A stretch of DNA of 7,062 nt, from contig PMJN01000219.1 in the NCBI GenBank assembly GCA_003157445.1, forward strand, positions 7,709 to 14,770. The letters are read 5' to 3'. Each line of letters begins with the position of its first letter. Within the stretch, counting starts at the first letter, position 1. The translations under genes and the position numbers were made by a program. Source of the stretch: Micrococcales bacterium. Its GTDB lineage: Bacteria > Actinomycetota > Actinomycetes > Actinomycetales > Dermatophilaceae. The notes below the pieces were generated by a model. That model made no database searches and was not told where the DNA came from. It saw only the letters and a list, made by a program, of their open reading frames with translations. This document shows, piece after piece, positions 5,551 through 7,062 of the stretch.

Positions 5551-7061
5551 TTCTTGTCACCTCTTGCGCCGGAGTCGCCCTCGGTCTCATCAATGACCTC
5601 GGCGTCAACGACGTCATCCTCACCAGACTTGGTCGGGCCGGCCGACGAAGGGCCCTGGTTGGCCCCTGCTCCCGGCGCGCTCTCAGCTGCTGAGGCTGCG
5701 GCGTACATCGCGGTACCCAGCTTCTGGGACTCCTCCGAAAGCTTGGCGGCCTTGGCAGTAATGTCCGCCGGCGAAACGCCAGAGCCATCCTTGAGCGCAT
5801 CCTTCAGATCGCTCAGCGCTGCGTCGACCTCACCGCGACCATCGGCCGGGATCTTGTCGGCGCTGTCTGCGAGGAACTTCTCCGTTGAGTAGACGAGCTG
5901 TTCGGCCGTGTTTCGTGCCTCGGTCTCCTCGCGGCGGGTCTTGTCCTCCTCGGCGTGCTCCTCAGCCTCACGGACCATCCGCTCGATCTCGTCCTTGGGC
6001 AGCGCGGAGCCGCCCGAGATCGTCATGGACTGCTCCTTGCCGGTGCCCCGATCCTTGGCGGAGACGTGGACGATGCCGTTGGCGTCGATGTCAAAGGTGA
6101 CCTCGACCTGCGGCACGCCACGGGGAGCCGGTGCGATGCCGGTCAGCTCGAAAGTGCCCAGACCCTTGTTGTGCTGGGCTATCTCGCGCTCACCCTGGAA
6201 CACCTGGATGAGAACCGATGGCTGGTTGTCGTCGGCGGTGGTGAACACCTCAGAACGCTTGGTCGGGATGGCCGTATTGCGCTCGATGAGCTTAGTCATC
6301 AGGCCACCCTTGGTCTCGATGCCCAGAGACAGGGGGGTGACGTCGATGAGCAGGACGTCCTTGCGTTCACCCTTGAGGACCCCGGCCTGCAGGCTCGCGC
6401 CGATCGCTACGACCTCGTCGGGGTTGACTCCCTTGTTGGGGATCTTGCCGCCGGTGAGCTCGGTGACGACATCGGCCACGGCCGGCATACGAGTCGACCC
6501 GCCGACCAGGATCACGTGGGCAATCTCGCTGACGTTGATGCCGGCGTCCTTGATGACCTGGCGGAACGGGCCCTTGGTCCGATCGAGCAGGTCCGTGGTG
6601 AGCTGCTCGAACTGCGCGCGGGTCATGGACTCGTCCAAGTGGATCGGGCCATTCTCGGACATCGAGAGGTACTGCAGGTTGATGTTGGTGCTCGTCGCCG
6701 TGGAGAGCTCCTTCTTGGCCTGCTCGGCCGCGTCACGCAGACGCTGCATGGCGATCTTGTCGTTGGACAGGTCGATCCCGCTGGTGTTCTTCACGATCGT
6801 GATCAGGTGCTGGACGATGCGCTCGTCCCAGTCGTCACCACCGAGCTTGTTGTCACCGTTGGTCGCGCGGACCTGGATGGTGGAGAAGCCGTCCTGCGGG
6901 TCCTTGCCGACCTCAAGTAGAGAGACGTCGAACGTGCCGCCGCCAAGGTCGAAGACGAGGATGAGCTCGTCCTCCTTGCCCTTGTCCAGGCCATAAGCAA
7001 GCGCCGCAGCAGTGGGCTCGTTGATGATGCGCAGGACGTTGAGGCCTGCGATCTCGCCGGC
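5547..7061 (-). CDS. dnaK: DnaK/Hsp70 chaperone, N-terminus cut by window edge
   Basis: The frame is open from base 7061 to TGA 5549-5547, giving 504 residues. Against actinobacterial DnaK of about 620 residues, some 120-140 N-terminal residues are missing on the right. DnaK binds exposed hydrophobic peptides and cycles with ATP, DnaJ and GrpE. Visible parts in order are [13 protein letters not shown] (residues 14-26 of this fragment), the phosphate-2 loop [12 protein letters not shown] (36-47), GGDDWDERI, the adenosine motif [10 protein letters not shown], the interdomain linker VLLIDVTP (6356-6333) with the conserved [11 protein letters not shown] after it, the substrate-binding beta sandwich ([20 protein letters not shown]), the helical lid rich in Glu/Lys, and the acidic tail [10 protein letters not shown]. 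No defect is visible. The GTG at 6794-6792 is an internal valine, not the start. Promoter and operators lie outside the window. Confidence 0.98.
   Translation of the reverse strand, partial: AGEIAGLNVLRIINEPTAAALAYGLDKGKEDELILVFDLGGGTFDVSLLEVGKDPQDGFSTIQVRATNGDNKLGGDDWDERIVQHLITIVKNTSGIDLSNDKIAMQRLRDAAEQAKKELSTATSTNINLQYLSMSENGPIHLDESMTRAQFEQLTTDLLDRTKGPFRQVIKDAGINVSEIAHVILVGGSTRMPAVADVVTELTGGKIPNKGVNPDEVVAIGASLQAGVLKGERKDVLLIDVTPLSLGIETKGGLMTKLIERNTAIPTKRSEVFTTADDNQPSVLIQVFQGEREIAQHNKGLGTFELTGIAPAPRGVPQVEVTFDIDANGIVHVSAKDRGTGKEQSMTISGGSALPKDEIERMVREAEEHAEEDKTRREETEARNTAEQLVYSTEKFLADSADKIPADGRGEVDAALSDLKDALKDGSGVSPADITAKAAKLSEESQKLGTAMYAAASAAESAPGAGANQGPSSAGPTKSGEDDVVDAEVIDETEGDSGARGDKK
5557..5564 (-). 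promoter_or_regulatory. Shine-Dalgarno of grpE inside dnaK
   Basis: The minus strand reads AGAGGTGA, ending six bases before the GTG start of grpE and lying within the last codons of dnaK. It supports the GTG start at 5550 and re-initiation by ribosomes that finish dnaK. Confidence 0.7.
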
Positions 7062-7062
7062 C

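Noticed and set aside
5908..6996. Open frames of 321-362 residues on the plus strand opposite dnaK
   Set aside because: They are antisense shadows produced by high-GC codon use in dnaK; they have no family-like sequence and overlap a certain gene.

Overview
The window looks like chromosomal DNA of a high-GC Gram-positive bacterium (Actinomycetota). The reasons are strong G/C preference at third codon positions, GTG starts, and the gene order dnaK-grpE-dnaJ-hspR on the minus strand, which is the classic actinobacterial heat-shock operon with its own MerR-family repressor. A zinc-finger-free DnaJ in this operon hints at a lineage other than Streptomyces or Mycobacterium, but the genus cannot be named from the sequence.

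Layout. Bases 1-741 (+) hold the 3' part of an ABC-2 type transporter permease, cut by the window edge. Bases 742-1198 contain no gene I can support. Bases 1199-2215 (+) encode an aldo/keto reductase with a complete catalytic tetrad. Bases 2216-2712 look intergenic. Read on the minus strand across several frames, however, bases 2383-2700 hold in correct order the N box, the F-box region, the glycine-rich lid and the terminal strand of a histidine-kinase-type (GHKL) ATPase domain, so this is a decayed gene. Bases 2713-3240 (+) encode a compact MacroD/YmdB-type macrodomain protein. It converges, with 20 bases between stop codons, on the minus-strand heat-shock operon: hspR (3261-3722), dnaJ (3726-4754), grpE (4873-5550) and dnaK (5547 to beyond the right edge).

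How the genes work together. DnaK, GrpE and DnaJ form the Hsp70 folding cycle: DnaJ delivers clients and stimulates ATP hydrolysis, and GrpE exchanges the nucleotide. HspR is expected to repress the operon from HAIR operators upstream of dnaK, which lie outside this window. dnaK and grpE overlap by four bases and dnaJ and hspR are three bases apart, so translational coupling is likely. The only sizeable gap, 118 bases between grpE and dnaJ, holds a 16-bp imperfect hairpin and a 17-base direct repeat. These could lower dnaJ-hspR expression relative to dnaK-grpE.

I see no CRISPR array, tRNA, rRNA, insertion sequence or evidently new multi-gene system. The most noteworthy observations are the fossil ATPase gene, the grpE-dnaJ hairpin with its repeat, and the cysteine-free DnaJ.
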